Positions 7,026 to 15,219 of a stretch of 64,000 nt of DNA are shown piece after piece. The DNA is from Fuscovulum sp. (lineage in GTDB: Bacteria > Pseudomonadota > Alphaproteobacteria > Rhodobacterales > Rhodobacteraceae): positions 1,942,501 through 2,006,500 of the forward strand of contig CP136571.1 of the NCBI GenBank assembly GCA_035192965.1, in the 5' to 3' direction. The notes beneath the pieces were generated by a model that made no database searches, was not told the origin of the DNA, and was given only the letters and a program-made list of their open reading frames with translations. Each line of letters opens with the position of its first letter. The stretch's first letter is position 1. Made by a program: the position numbers and the translations under genes.

Positions 7026-8660
7026 TCACATCCCCAGCGACGCCTTGTACAGCGCGATCTGGCTGTCGCGGCCGATCTGGTCGGTGATCTTCTCCCAGGC
7101 GGCTGCAATCGCGTCTGCCGTTTCCTGCGCGCTTGCGTATTGTCCGGCAAAGCCCTTGGCCAGTTCATCCTCGGCGACCGAGTAGTACTGGAAGATGCCG
7201 GGAATACGCGGCTCGATGGCGGCGTTCGGGTGGTTGTAGCTGTCGAGGTTCGACCCGAGGTAATCCTCGATATAGGCCCGGTCATAGCCTGCCGCTTCCC
7301 ACTCTTCGTACTGGAAGTGCGAGTTACGATAGGGCTGGAAGCCCGAAGGATAGGCCGCCGTCCACAGCGACAGGTCCTTGCCGCCCAGATGGGCCGCCGC
7401 CGACCAGGCTGCCTTGCGCTTCTTCTCATCGCCCGACACGCGGCTGGTCACATAGATGCCCCAGCCGATATAGGCCATGACAGGCGCCTCGTTGGCGGTT
7501 TCTTCCCAGGCACCGGCCGCCGAGTTGTAGCGGCGCGACGATCCGGGGTTGATGCCAAAGCCCACCACATCGCCGACAACCGACGTGTCCGAGGTGCGGG
7601 CCGAAGACCCGATATCACCCCACCACATCAGCATCGAACCCGTGCCAGCGAGGAACTGGCTGAACCCGGTGGTGCCCGGATCGGCGTTGATCTGGTCGGC
7701 AGGGTAGGCACCCTCGACCGCGATCAGATCCATCACGTCCTGGATGGCCTGCACCCAGCCCGGATTGTTGACGCGCGGCTTCATCGTGTCGGGGTCGAAC
7801 AGCCATGCCGGATCGTCGGGATGCTTCACATAGGCCGCAGCGCGGTTCTCGATGAAGTAGAAGCCGAACCCGCCCCAGCCCTTCAGCGGGTCCAGATAGC
7901 CATGCGCCGATTGCCCGGTCAGCGGATCGGTCTGCCCGACCAGCGCCTTCGACACTTCGTTGACCTGCTGCCAGGTCGTCGGCACGCTCGCGCCGCCAAT
8001 GGCGCCTTCGCCGAAATAGTCGGTCCGATAGGCAAAGGTGTGGCAGTCGCCATCAATGGTGATGCGATAAGTCTTGCCATCCCAGGTGCCGACGGGTGCC
8101 TGAAGGTAACCCACAAGGTCATCCGCCTCGATCTGCGTCTTCACCCAATCGGGCATCTCGTCCAGCAGGCCACGGCCGGCCGTGTCGCCCTCGAACGGTG
8201 CGCCCATTTCGATGATGTCGAAATCGACCGTCCCCGTCGCGATGGATTGCTGCAGACGCGAGTTGTAATCGGCCTGCGCAAGGTCGATCCAGTTGATCTT
8301 GGCCCCGGTATAGGCCTCCCACGGCTTCAGGAAGCCACGGAACAGGAAATTGTGCAGGTTCTGGTTGTTCAGGCCCAGGAACGTCAGCTCCACGCCCGCA
8401 AACTCGCCCTCGGCCACATTGGCCTTGGTTGCGCCGAGGCACAGCTCGCCCACCTTCTGCCAATCAGCATCGGTCGGGCTGCCCATCCCCACGCCGGGGA
8501 TCTTCAGGATCTCGGCGCGGACATTGCCCTCTTGCGCCATGGCCGGGCGAAAGCCCATCCCGCCCGTCACCGCCGTCATCGCGCCCAGCGCGGTTGCACC
8601 CTGCAACATGCGGCGGCGGCTCATCCGCGCCTGCATCACTTCGTACGTTCCAACTTTCAC
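7026..8660 (-). CDS. Sugar ABC transporter substrate-binding protein (family 1), Tat signal
   Basis: 544 residues from a GTG start at 8660, chosen because GGAGGAG lies 6 bp upstream. The N-terminus holds a twin-arginine motif (MSRRRMLQGATALGA) followed by a hydrophobic stretch and an AMA cleavage site, so the folded protein is probably exported by Tat. The body resembles extracellular solute-binding proteins of the UgpB/MalE superfamily and is longer than most (~420). It is transcribed leftward alone and ends at the bidirectional terminator. Its permeases (1692-3715) lie beyond the puc operon and its ATPase (8926) is divergent. The ligand is unknown; neighbouring sugar kinase and mutarotase genes suggest a monosaccharide or its derivative. 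Confidence 0.9.
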   Translation of the reverse strand: MKVGTYEVMQARMSRRRMLQGATALGAMTAVTGGMGFRPAMAQEGNVRAEILKIPGVGMGSPTDADWQKVGELCLGATKANVAEGEFAGVELTFLGLNNQNLHNFLFRGFLKPWEAYTGAKINWIDLAQADYNSRLQQSIATGTVDFDIIEMGAPFEGDTAGRGLLDEMPDWVKTQIEADDLVGYLQAPVGTWDGKTYRITIDGDCHTFAYRTDYFGEGAIGGASVPTTWQQVNEVSKALVGQTDPLTGQSAHGYLDPLKGWGGFGFYFIENRAAAYVKHPDDPAWLFDPDTMKPRVNNPGWVQAIQDVMDLIAVEGAYPADQINADPGTTGFSQFLAGTGSMLMWWGDIGSSARTSDTSVVGDVVGFGINPGSSRRYNSAAGAWEETANEAPVMAYIGWGIYVTSRVSGDEKKRKAAWSAAAHLGGKDLSLWTAAYPSGFQPYRNSHFQYEEWEAAGYDRAYIEDYLGSNLDSYNHPNAAIEPRIPGIFQYYSVAEDELAKGFAGQYASAQETADAIAAAWEKITDQIGRDSQIALYKASLGM

Positions 8661-8925
8661 TTGGGTCTCCTCCCTGAGATGGGACCGGTGGCCCCGCAGA
8701 CCCCGGCCCTTATGATGTCCTGTGGCGTCTGGAATGCCCAAGGCCGTGCGACACGACCCTCACCCGCGCAGAAGGGGCCTCCCAACCCCATGCAGCAGCA
8801 CTCCCTAACGGGAACCTTGGCGCGGGGGAGGCCACCTGTCAAGATTCTAACATGTTAGTATGATTAGTGCGTGGACAGCCCCGGTCTCACCCGCTACCAA
8901 AAGGGAAATCCTTGGGAGGGGTGGC
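8661..8925. promoter_or_regulatory. Divergent control region with perfect palindrome CTAACATGTTAG
   Basis: Between the leftward binding-protein gene and the rightward ATPase gene. A perfect 12-bp palindrome occupies 8847-8858. On the minus strand TTGACA (8842-8837) directly beside it could be the -35 of the binding-protein promoter; on the plus strand TATGAT (8860-8865) could be a -10 for the ATPase operon. An inverted repeat GGCCTCCC (8776-8783) / GGGAGGCC (8826-8833) lies in the leader of the leftward gene. Confidence 0.65.
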
Positions 8926-9978
8926 ATGGCCGAAGTCACGATCCGCGCGCTGAAAAAGAACTATGGCGGGCTTCAGGTCGTCCACGGTCTGGATATCGAC
9001 ATCGCCGATGGCGAATTCGTCGTGCTGGTCGGTCCCTCGGGCTGCGGCAAGTCCACGCTCCTGCGCATGATCGCAGGGCTGGAAGAAGTGACCTCCGGCG
9101 ATATCCGCATCGGCGAGCGGCGGGTGAACAACCTGCCGCCCTCGGAACGCGACATCGCGATGGTGTTTCAGAACTACGCGCTCTACCCCCACAAGACCGT
9201 GGCCGCCAACATGGGCTTTGCCCTGAAAATGCGCGGCATGGACAAGGCCGAGATTGACAGCCGTGTCAACCGCGCCGCTGAAGTCCTCGGTCTCACCCCC
9301 TATCTTGACCGCTACCCACGCGCCCTGTCGGGCGGGCAGCGCCAGCGCGTCGCCATGGGCCGCGCCATCGTGCGCGACCCGCAGGTGTTTCTCTTTGATG
9401 AACCGCTGTCGAACCTCGACGCCAAACTTCGCGTCCAGATGCGGACCGAAATCCGCGAACTGCATCAGCGCCTGAAGACCACCACCGTCTACGTGACGCA
9501 TGACCAGATCGAAGCCATGACCATGGCCGACAAGATCGTCGTCATGCAGGGCGGCCGCATCGAACAGATCGGCGCCCCGCTGGAACTTTACGACCGCCCC
9601 GCCAACATCTTTGTCGCCTCCTTCATCGGCTCGCCCTCGATGAACATGATCGACGGCGTGGTTCAGAAAGGTGCCGTTCTGGCCGGGGGCGCAACGCTGC
9701 CCCTGCCGCCGGGGATGAAAGTCTCCGACGGGCGCGAAGTGATCTATGGTGTCCGCCCCGAAAATCTGGCTGTCACGCCTAACGGCATTTCCGGCACCAT
9801 CGCCGTGGTGGAACCCACGGGGTCGGAAACCCATGTCGTCATCCGCATCGCGGGCCGCGAACTCGTCGCCGTCTTCCGCGACCGCGTGACCCACCGCCCC
9901 GGCGATGCCATCACGCTGGCCCCGCTGGAAGCATCCGAGGTGCACATCTTCGACAAAGCCAGCGGCGCCCGTTTCTGA
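8926..9978 (+). CDS. Sugar ABC transporter ATP-binding protein (UgpC/MalK type)
   Basis: 350 residues from the ATG at 8926, preceded by GGGAGGGG; upstream in-frame codons lack a ribosome-binding site. Walker [14 protein letters not shown] near residue 38, Q-loop [13 protein letters not shown], signature [14 protein letters not shown], Walker [14 protein letters not shown] and H-loop THDQIEAMT are all intact. The C-terminal ~110 residues form the MOI/TOBE regulatory domain typical of importers energising sugar permeases. It starts the rightward operon with mutarotase copy 2 and ribokinase, and completes the transporter whose permeases are at 1692-3715. Confidence 0.93.
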   Translation: MAEVTIRALKKNYGGLQVVHGLDIDIADGEFVVLVGPSGCGKSTLLRMIAGLEEVTSGDIRIGERRVNNLPPSERDIAMVFQNYALYPHKTVAANMGFALKMRGMDKAEIDSRVNRAAEVLGLTPYLDRYPRALSGGQRQRVAMGRAIVRDPQVFLFDEPLSNLDAKLRVQMRTEIRELHQRLKTTTVYVTHDQIEAMTMADKIVVMQGGRIEQIGAPLELYDRPANIFVASFIGSPSMNMIDGVVQKGAVLAGGATLPLPPGMKVSDGREVIYGVRPENLAVTPNGISGTIAVVEPTGSETHVVIRIAGRELVAVFRDRVTHRPGDAITLAPLEASEVHIFDKASGARF

Positions 9979-10067
9979 TCGCGCTTCTGACCACCGCTTG
10001 ACCCTGCCGCTTCGGCACGGCAGCTTGGCCCAAAGGATCGCGGGCGCAGCCCGCAAGGGAGGATCTG

Positions 10068-10520
10068 ATGCTCAAAGGGATCGACAACCGGCTGAACGCC
10101 GATGTGCTGCGCGTCTTGCGCGCCATGGGTCACGGCGACGTGCTGATCGTGGCCGACACCAATTTCCCGTCGGACTCGGTCGCCCGCGACACGGTGACCG
10201 GCGAGCTTCTCCGAATGGAAAACCTCACCTGCGCCGAAGCGGTGAACGCCATCCTGTCGGTCCTGCCGCTCGACACCTTCGTCGATGATTTCGCCGGCCG
10301 GATGGAGGTCGTGGGCAACCCCTCCGAAATCCCGCCCGTGCAGCAGGAAGTCCAGGCCGAGATTGACCGCGCCGAGGGCCGCCCGCGTCCGATGACCTCC
10401 ATCGAACGCTTCGCCTTCTACGACATGGCCCGCCAATCCTATGCCGTCATCCAGACGGGCGAGCGTCGCTTCTACGGCTGCTTCATGTTCCGCAAGGGCG
10501 TCATCCCGCCGGATGCCTGA
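10068..10520 (+). CDS. RbsD/FucU-family sugar mutarotase (copy 2)
   Basis: 150 residues. MLKGIDNRLNADVLRVLRAMGHGDVLIVAD has the catalytic G-H-G-D motif and FYGCFMFRKGV is the C-terminal strand. It is clearly paralogous to the protein at 1143-1601, with the same length and the same start, GHGD and LPLDTFV segments. It converts the anomer delivered by the transporter to the one used by the kinase (family role); the sugar is undetermined. It lies 89 bp after the ATPase gene and 55 bp before ribokinase, preceded by a purine-rich ribosome-binding site (AAGGGAGG). The two copies at opposite ends of the locus may serve two sugars or may be redundant. Confidence 0.88.
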   Translation: MLKGIDNRLNADVLRVLRAMGHGDVLIVADTNFPSDSVARDTVTGELLRMENLTCAEAVNAILSVLPLDTFVDDFAGRMEVVGNPSEIPPVQQEVQAEIDRAEGRPRPMTSIERFAFYDMARQSYAVIQTGERRFYGCFMFRKGVIPPDA

Positions 10521-10575
10521 TCCTGCGGCCAGAGTCTGACGCCTGATCCCGACGCCTGATCCAAAGGTTCATCCC

Positions 10576-11499
10576 ATGTCCGATATCGTCATCCTCGGCA
10601 TTTTCGTCGCCGACACCGCCTATCGCGCCGACCGCCAGCCGAAGATGGGCGAAACCATCCTCGGCACCTCTTTCGCCTTGGGGCCGGGGGGGAAGGGGTC
10701 CAACCAATCCGTCGCCGCTGCGATGGCCGGGGGCAAGACCAGCATCATCACCCGTCTGGGCAAGGATGCCTTTGCCGATATCGCACGCGCCACTTGGGCC
10801 AAGGCGGGCGTCCATCCCCATGTGACCGAAGACGCCGAAAGCTACACGGGTGCGGCCTACATCTTCCTTGAAAACGCCACCGGCAATAACGCGATCATCG
10901 TCGCCGCCGGGGCCGCAGGCCGGATCGACGTCTCGGATGTCGAGTCCAACCGCGCCCTGATCGAAGGCGCCAAGGTTTTCATCACCCAACTGGAACAGCC
11001 GATCCCCGCCGCCCGCCGCGCGCTGCAAATCGCCCGTGCTGCCGGGGTGAAAACCATCCTCAACCCCGCACCCGCGGCACCCTTGGACGATGACCTTCTC
11101 GCGCTGTGCGATTTCATCACCCCCAACGAATCTGAAACCGAAAGCCTGACGGGCCTGCCCGTCACCACCCTGGCCGAGGCCGAGGTCGCCGCTGATGCGC
11201 TGCTCGCGCGCGGGGTCGGGGCCTGCATCATCACGCTGGGCGAACGCGGCGCGCTTTACCGCGACCGGACGCAATCGGTGCATGTCCCGGTGATCAGCGC
11301 GGGCAAGGTGGTGGATACCACCGGGGCAGGGGATGCCTTTAACGGCGGCTTCGCCGTCGCCCTGACCGAGGGCCGCTCGATGACCGAGGCCGTCCGTTTT
11401 GGCTGCGCCACCGCAGGCATCTCTGTCACCCGCCCCGGCACCGCCCCCGCCATGCCCGCCCGGGCCGAGATCGATGCCCTTCTCGCCGCGCAGCGGTAG
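10576..11499 (+). CDS. rbsK: Ribokinase / PfkB-family sugar kinase
   Basis: 307 residues with the ribokinase layout: N-terminal strand and GPGGKGSNQSVAAAMAGG near residues 37-54 (PfkB signature 1), then VVDTTGAGDAFNGGFAVAL near 249-267 (PfkB signature 2 with the catalytic Asp and the anion hole). Together with the FucU/RbsD mutarotase immediately upstream this suggests phosphorylation of ribose or a related furanose at O5. The reaction fits the family; substrate identity is inferred from context. It ends in a cluster of palindromes (11500-11623) that overlaps the last bases of the gene region and may end the operon. Confidence 0.85.
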   Translation: MSDIVILGIFVADTAYRADRQPKMGETILGTSFALGPGGKGSNQSVAAAMAGGKTSIITRLGKDAFADIARATWAKAGVHPHVTEDAESYTGAAYIFLENATGNNAIIVAAGAAGRIDVSDVESNRALIEGAKVFITQLEQPIPAARRALQIARAAGVKTILNPAPAAPLDDDLLALCDFITPNESETESLTGLPVTTLAEAEVAADALLARGVGACIITLGERGALYRDRTQSVHVPVISAGKVVDTTGAGDAFNGGFAVALTEGRSMTEAVRFGCATAGISVTRPGTAPAMPARAEIDALLAAQR

Positions 11500-11623
11500 C
11501 GGTTTTTGACGCAAAAACCGCGCCGGAATTTGACGCAAATTCCGCGCGGCGTCCCGCCGCGTTCCCCCCTATATCCCCGGTTTTTGCGTGCAAAAACCGT
11601 CGCGGAATTTGCGTCAAATTCCG
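11500..11623. repeat. Cluster of five hairpins, two pairs differing by loop inversion
   Basis: H1 11500-11520 (CGGTTTTTG / CAAAAACCG, loop ACG), H2 11524-11544 (CGGAATTTG / CAAATTCCG, loop ACG), H3 11546-11560 (GCGGC / GCCGC), H4 11578-11599 (same arms as H1, loop CGTG) and H5 11603-11623 (same arms as H2, loop CGT). H1-H2 and H4-H5 are direct copies in order, but the loops are reverse complements, as if each loop had been flipped between its arms. The first hairpin begins right after the ribokinase stop. Confidence 0.85.
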
Positions 11624-11904
11624 CCTCCCCCAAGACCCGCCCCCCGACAGCCCATCCTGGCCTGCCGCCCCGTCGCCTTGGCCTTGCGGCCTTTGCGACT
11701 CACCGCTCACCCGCATGGTTAACGCGCCCATACCCCACCGTGCGTATGCACAGCCGTCTGCACCGCCATCTGCACCGGGCGCTGCATCGCCAAAAGCACC
11801 TCCCTTCGAAGATTAAGCAAGCGCCCGCAATGACTTACGCCCCGATCTAACCAACTCCGCCCCCCAGTTGACAGCCATCCCCCGCCACCGCACTCTCGCC
11901 CCCC
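11624..11904. other. Intergenic leader of the HAD phosphatase / regulator pair
   Basis: No gene seen. It holds a short palindrome GTGCGTATGCAC (about 11740-11751) and near-repeats CGTCTGCACCGCC / CATCTGCACCGGG. A TTGACA at about 11868 is a possible -35 but has no clear -10 at the right spacing. There is no strong ribosome-binding site before the ATG at 11905. Confidence 0.3.
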
Positions 11905-12588
11905 ATGACCGACCCTCAACTCATCATCTTCGATTGCGATGGCGTGCTGATCGATTCCGAGGTGATCAGCGCCCGCCAGCTCATCCATGAACTCAGTGGC
12001 TATGGCGTCGACATGGACATGGCCTTCGTCAGCCGCCATTTCCTTGGCCGGTCCTACCCAGTTGTGCTGCAAGAGGTGCGCGATCGCTGGGGCGTGCAAC
12101 TGCCCGACCGGTTCGAAGCCGATTATCGCGCCCGCCTTCTGGCCGCCTTTGAACGCGATCTTCAGGTGATGCCGGGGGTGCAATCTCTCATCACTGCCCT
12201 GCGTCTGCCCTATTGCCTGGCCACCTCCTCCAGCCCGGAACGGATGCGCCGCTCGCTTCAGATCACCGGGCTTTCCTCCGTGTTTTCAGATCGTTGCTTC
12301 ACCGCATCCGAGGTGGCGCGCGGCAAGCCCGCGCCCGATCTCTTCCTTCACGCCGCCGCAAGGATGGGCGTCGATCCTGCCGCCTGCGTGGTGATCGAAG
12401 ACAGCCTGAACGGTGTCCGCGCGGGCCTTGCCGCAGGCATGCGCGTCTGGCGCTTTGCTGGGGGCAGCCATCTGAAAGGGCTTGACCTGACCCCGCCTGA
12501 CGATGCCATTCCAGAGGCAACCTATCACGATTTTCCAGCCCTGCGCGCTGCCCATCCTGCCCTGTTCCTGTCCGAAAGCGTAACCTGA
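11905..12588 (+). CDS. HAD-superfamily phosphatase (beta-phosphoglucomutase / sugar phosphatase-like)
   Basis: 227 residues. Motif I DCDGVLIDSE (residues 9-18) with the nucleophilic and acid/base aspartates, motif II LATSSSPERM, motif III Lys in RGKPAPDLFL and motif IV VVIEDSLNGVRAG make a complete HAD subfamily IA protein with a helical cap. It lies 1 bp upstream of the SorC-type regulator and ahead of the polyol operon. It may dephosphorylate a sugar or polyol phosphate, as HAD genes in R. sphaeroides-type polyol loci are thought to do. The precise substrate is not visible. Confidence 0.85.
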   Translation: MTDPQLIIFDCDGVLIDSEVISARQLIHELSGYGVDMDMAFVSRHFLGRSYPVVLQEVRDRWGVQLPDRFEADYRARLLAAFERDLQVMPGVQSLITALRLPYCLATSSSPERMRRSLQITGLSSVFSDRCFTASEVARGKPAPDLFLHAAARMGVDPAACVVIEDSLNGVRAGLAAGMRVWRFAGGSHLKGLDLTPPDDAIPEATYHDFPALRAAHPALFLSESVT

Positions 12589-12589
12589 C

Positions 12590-13549
12590 ATGTCCCTCCC
12601 GCCCGATCCCGAACCGAGCCAAAGCGACGATGCCGCGCGGGCAGGGTGGCTCTATTACGTGGCAGGCATGACGCAGGATCAGATCGCCCGCGAACTCGGC
12701 GTCAGCCGCCAACGCGCCCAACGACTTGTCAGCCGCGCCATGACGGAGGGCTTGGTCCATGTCCGCATCGAACACCCCATCGCCGCTTGTCTTGAACTGG
12801 AACAAGCACTTACTGACCGTTTCTCCCTAACCCGCTGTCGCGTCGCGCCGGGATTGGGGGCAGGGGCAGACCCCATCCGCGCCATCGCCCCCGCCGCCGC
12901 GCAAGAGCTTGAACGCTTCCTCGCCATGCCCGATCCGCTGGTGATCGCCCTTGGTACCGGTCGCGCGCTGCGCGGCATGGTGGATGCGATGACCACGATG
13001 GATGCCCCCCAGCACCGCCTCGTGTCGATGATCGGCAACATCGCCCCCGACGGCTCGGCCTCATTCTTCGATGTCATCATGCGCATCGCCGACAAGGTCC
13101 GCGCCCCGCATTATCCGATGGCCATGCCGGTGATTTCCGCCACGGTCGAGGAATTCGCTGCCTTCAAATCGCTGGGCCCGGTGCGCCGGGTGCGCGAACT
13201 GGCCGAACGCGCGGATGTCATCTTCGTGGGCGTGGGCCAGATGGGCGATGACGCCCCCCTGCTGGCCGACGGGTTCATCACCCGCGCCGAACTGGCCGCC
13301 CTGCAAAAGCGCGGCGCGGTGGGCGAGGTGGCGGGTTGGGTCTTCGATGCCGAAGGCCGCTTTCTGGAAAAGCCCGAAACCACCCGCCACGGCGGCGTCC
13401 GGGTGGAGCCGCGCCTCGCCCGCCCGGCCATCGGCGTGGCGGCAGGGCCATCGAAACTGCCCGCCATTCATGCCGCGCTGAAGGCCGGGATCCTGAATGG
13501 AATCGTCACCGACGAATCATCCGCGCGCGCGATTCTCGCCCTCGGTTAA
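12590..13549 (+). CDS. SorC/DeoR-family sugar-responsive transcriptional regulator
   Basis: 319 residues. An N-terminal helix-turn-helix (MTQDQIARELGVSRQRAQRLVSRA, about residues 27-50) is followed by the SorC sugar-binding domain, with the family segments VIALGTGRALRGM, IGNIAPDGSASFFDVI, FVGVGQMGDDAPLL and IGVAAGPSKLPAIHAAL. Such proteins bind a phosphorylated sugar or free polyol and control an adjacent operon. It sits between the HAD gene and the smoE-mtlK operon, and repeated TGCTCA half-sites fill the gap downstream (13649-13749), so it most probably regulates the polyol genes. A GGGGCCGGG/CCCGCCCC hairpin follows its stop. Confidence 0.88.
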   Translation: MSLPPDPEPSQSDDAARAGWLYYVAGMTQDQIARELGVSRQRAQRLVSRAMTEGLVHVRIEHPIAACLELEQALTDRFSLTRCRVAPGLGAGADPIRAIAPAAAQELERFLAMPDPLVIALGTGRALRGMVDAMTTMDAPQHRLVSMIGNIAPDGSASFFDVIMRIADKVRAPHYPMAMPVISATVEEFAAFKSLGPVRRVRELAERADVIFVGVGQMGDDAPLLADGFITRAELAALQKRGAVGEVAGWVFDAEGRFLEKPETTRHGGVRVEPRLARPAIGVAAGPSKLPAIHAALKAGILNGIVTDESSARAILALG

Positions 13550-13648
13550 TGCCGCGGCGCAGCATCGGGGCCGGGTTTTCCCGCCCCCAAACCCACGGGG
13601 CGGATCGACGGGCGGCGGTTCTCCTTTGTTTACCGAAAGATGAATGTT

Positions 13649-13749
13649 TGAGCAGAGTTTTTGCTCATGCGGCGAATAACTGCGCAACATCAGGCTTGAC
13701 GGATCAGGTCAATTTATGGGTAATTGCTCACTAAGCGATAAAATGCTCA
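13649..13749 (+). promoter_or_regulatory. Putative SorC-regulator half-sites before the polyol operon
   Basis: TGAGCA (13649-13654) and TGCTCA (13662-13667) form an inverted repeat with 7-bp spacing. Further TGCTCA copies stand at 13725-13730 and 13744-13749. TTGACG at 13696-13701 is a possible -35. The centres of the inverted pair and the downstream copies are roughly 65-85 bp apart, compatible with DNA looping by a tetrameric SorC protein. The ribosome-binding site GGGAGGA precedes smoE. Confidence 0.55.
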
Positions 13750-13772
13750 GTCGCTTCTATGGGAGGATACCA

Positions 13773-15083
13773 ATGAACATCTCGCTGCGCGCGCTTCTTG
13801 GCGCGACGGCTGCGCTTGCCCTGACCGGGGCTGCGATGGCCGAAACCACCATCACCGTGGCCACCGTGAACAATGGCGACATGATCCGCATGCAGGGTCT
13901 GATGGACGACTTCTATGCCAAGCATCCCGACATCAAGGTCGAATGGGTGACGCTGGAAGAAAACGTCCTGCGCCAGAACGTCACCACCGACATCGCCACC
14001 GGCGGCGGTCAGTATGACGTGCTCACCATCGGCACCTATGAGGTTCCGATCTGGGGCAAGCAGGGCTGGCTTGTTTCGCTCAACGACCTACCTGCCGAAT
14101 ATGACGTGGACGACCTGCTCCCCGCCATCCGCGGCGGTCTGACCGTTGACGGCAACCTTTTCGCCGCGCCCTTCTACGGCGAATCCTCGATGGTCATGTA
14201 TCGCAAGGACCTGATGGAAGCCGCAGGCCTCACCATGCCTGACGCGCCGACCTGGGCCGATATCGAAAAGGCCGCCGCCGCGATGACCAACCGTGATGCC
14301 GAAATCAACGGCGTCTGCCTGCGCGGCAAGGCCGGCTGGGGCGAAAACATGGCCTTCCTGACCGCCATGTCCAACTCCTTCGGCGCGCGCTGGTTCGATG
14401 AAAACTGGAACCCCCAGTTCGACCAGCCGGAATGGAAGGCGACGCTCGATTTCTACCTGAACCTGATGAACCAGTACGGCCCTCCGGGTGCCTCGAACAA
14501 CGGCTTCAACGAAAACCTGACGCTGTTCAATCAGGGCAAGTGCGGCATGTGGATCGACGCCACGGTTGCGGCCTCCTTCGTGACCGGCAAGGACAGCACC
14601 GTTGCCGACAAGGTCGGTTTTGCACTCGCCCCCGACAATGGCCTGGGCAAGCGCGGCAACTGGCTCTGGGCTTGGTCGCTGGCAATTCCGTCGTCTTCGG
14701 ACGCACAGGATGCAGCGAAGACCTTCGTGAACTGGGCGACCAGCAAGGAATATCTGGAACTCGTCGCCTCCAAGGAAGGCTGGGCAAACGTGCCTCCGGG
14801 AACGCGGACCTCGCTCTATGAAAACCCGGAATACCAGAAGGTGCCGTTCGCCAAGATGACGCTGGACAGCATCAACTCGGCCGATCCGAACGCCCCGACT
14901 GTGAAGCCGGTGCCCTATGTCGGCGTGCAATTCGTGGCCATCCCGGAATTCCAGGGGCTGGGTACGACCGTGGGCGAAATCTTCTCGGCGGCATTGGCCG
15001 GGCAGAAAACCGCGGATGAAGCGCTGGCCGAGGCCCAGACCGCCGTCGCCGACGAGATGAAGGCCGCAGGCTACATCCAGTAA
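13773..15083 (+). CDS. smoE: Polyol (sorbitol/mannitol) ABC transporter substrate-binding protein
   Basis: 436 residues from the ATG at 13773 behind GGGAGGA. A Sec signal peptide (MNISLRALLGATAALALTGAAMA) gives a periplasmic protein, and the mature part is a family 1 extracellular solute-binding protein (TITVATVNNGDMIRMQGL at its start). Position and content match smoE of the R. sphaeroides polyol operon: the next genes are two permeases, an ATPase, a sorbitol dehydrogenase and mannitol dehydrogenase. Two hairpins after the stop probably stabilise this mRNA relative to the permease genes. Binding of sorbitol, mannitol or arabitol is inferred from the operon. Confidence 0.88.
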   Translation: MNISLRALLGATAALALTGAAMAETTITVATVNNGDMIRMQGLMDDFYAKHPDIKVEWVTLEENVLRQNVTTDIATGGGQYDVLTIGTYEVPIWGKQGWLVSLNDLPAEYDVDDLLPAIRGGLTVDGNLFAAPFYGESSMVMYRKDLMEAAGLTMPDAPTWADIEKAAAAMTNRDAEINGVCLRGKAGWGENMAFLTAMSNSFGARWFDENWNPQFDQPEWKATLDFYLNLMNQYGPPGASNNGFNENLTLFNQGKCGMWIDATVAASFVTGKDSTVADKVGFALAPDNGLGKRGNWLWAWSLAIPSSSDAQDAAKTFVNWATSKEYLELVASKEGWANVPPGTRTSLYENPEYQKVPFAKMTLDSINSADPNAPTVKPVPYVGVQFVAIPEFQGLGTTVGEIFSAALAGQKTADEALAEAQTAVADEMKAAGYIQ

Positions 15084-15093
15084 CCACACCCTT

Positions 15094-15165
15094 GCGGGGC
15101 CGGCCTCCCACCGGCCCTGCAATCGGCCTGCCTGCGCAACCTTTCTGCGCAGGCGGCCTTTCCTT
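15094..15165 (+). terminator. Two tandem hairpins between smoE and smoF
   Basis: First stem GCGGGGCCGG (15094-15103) with CCGGCCCTGC (15111-15120), one G-U pair. Second stem GCCTGCGCA (15130-15138) with TGCGCAGGC (15146-15154), followed by the pyrimidine-rich CTTTCCTTCCTTCTT. Probably a partial terminator that keeps binding-protein mRNA in excess of permease mRNA. Confidence 0.75.
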
Positions 15166-15219
15166 CCTTCTTCCGAACTGTCGCGCCGCATCCCGGCCCC
15201 GATCCGAAGGCGATCCCCC

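Noticed and set aside
6363-8858. 831-codon plus-strand frame spanning the puc terminator and the binding-protein gene
   Set aside because: Runs through a strong terminator and antisense to a well-supported gene; composition is that of a shadow frame.
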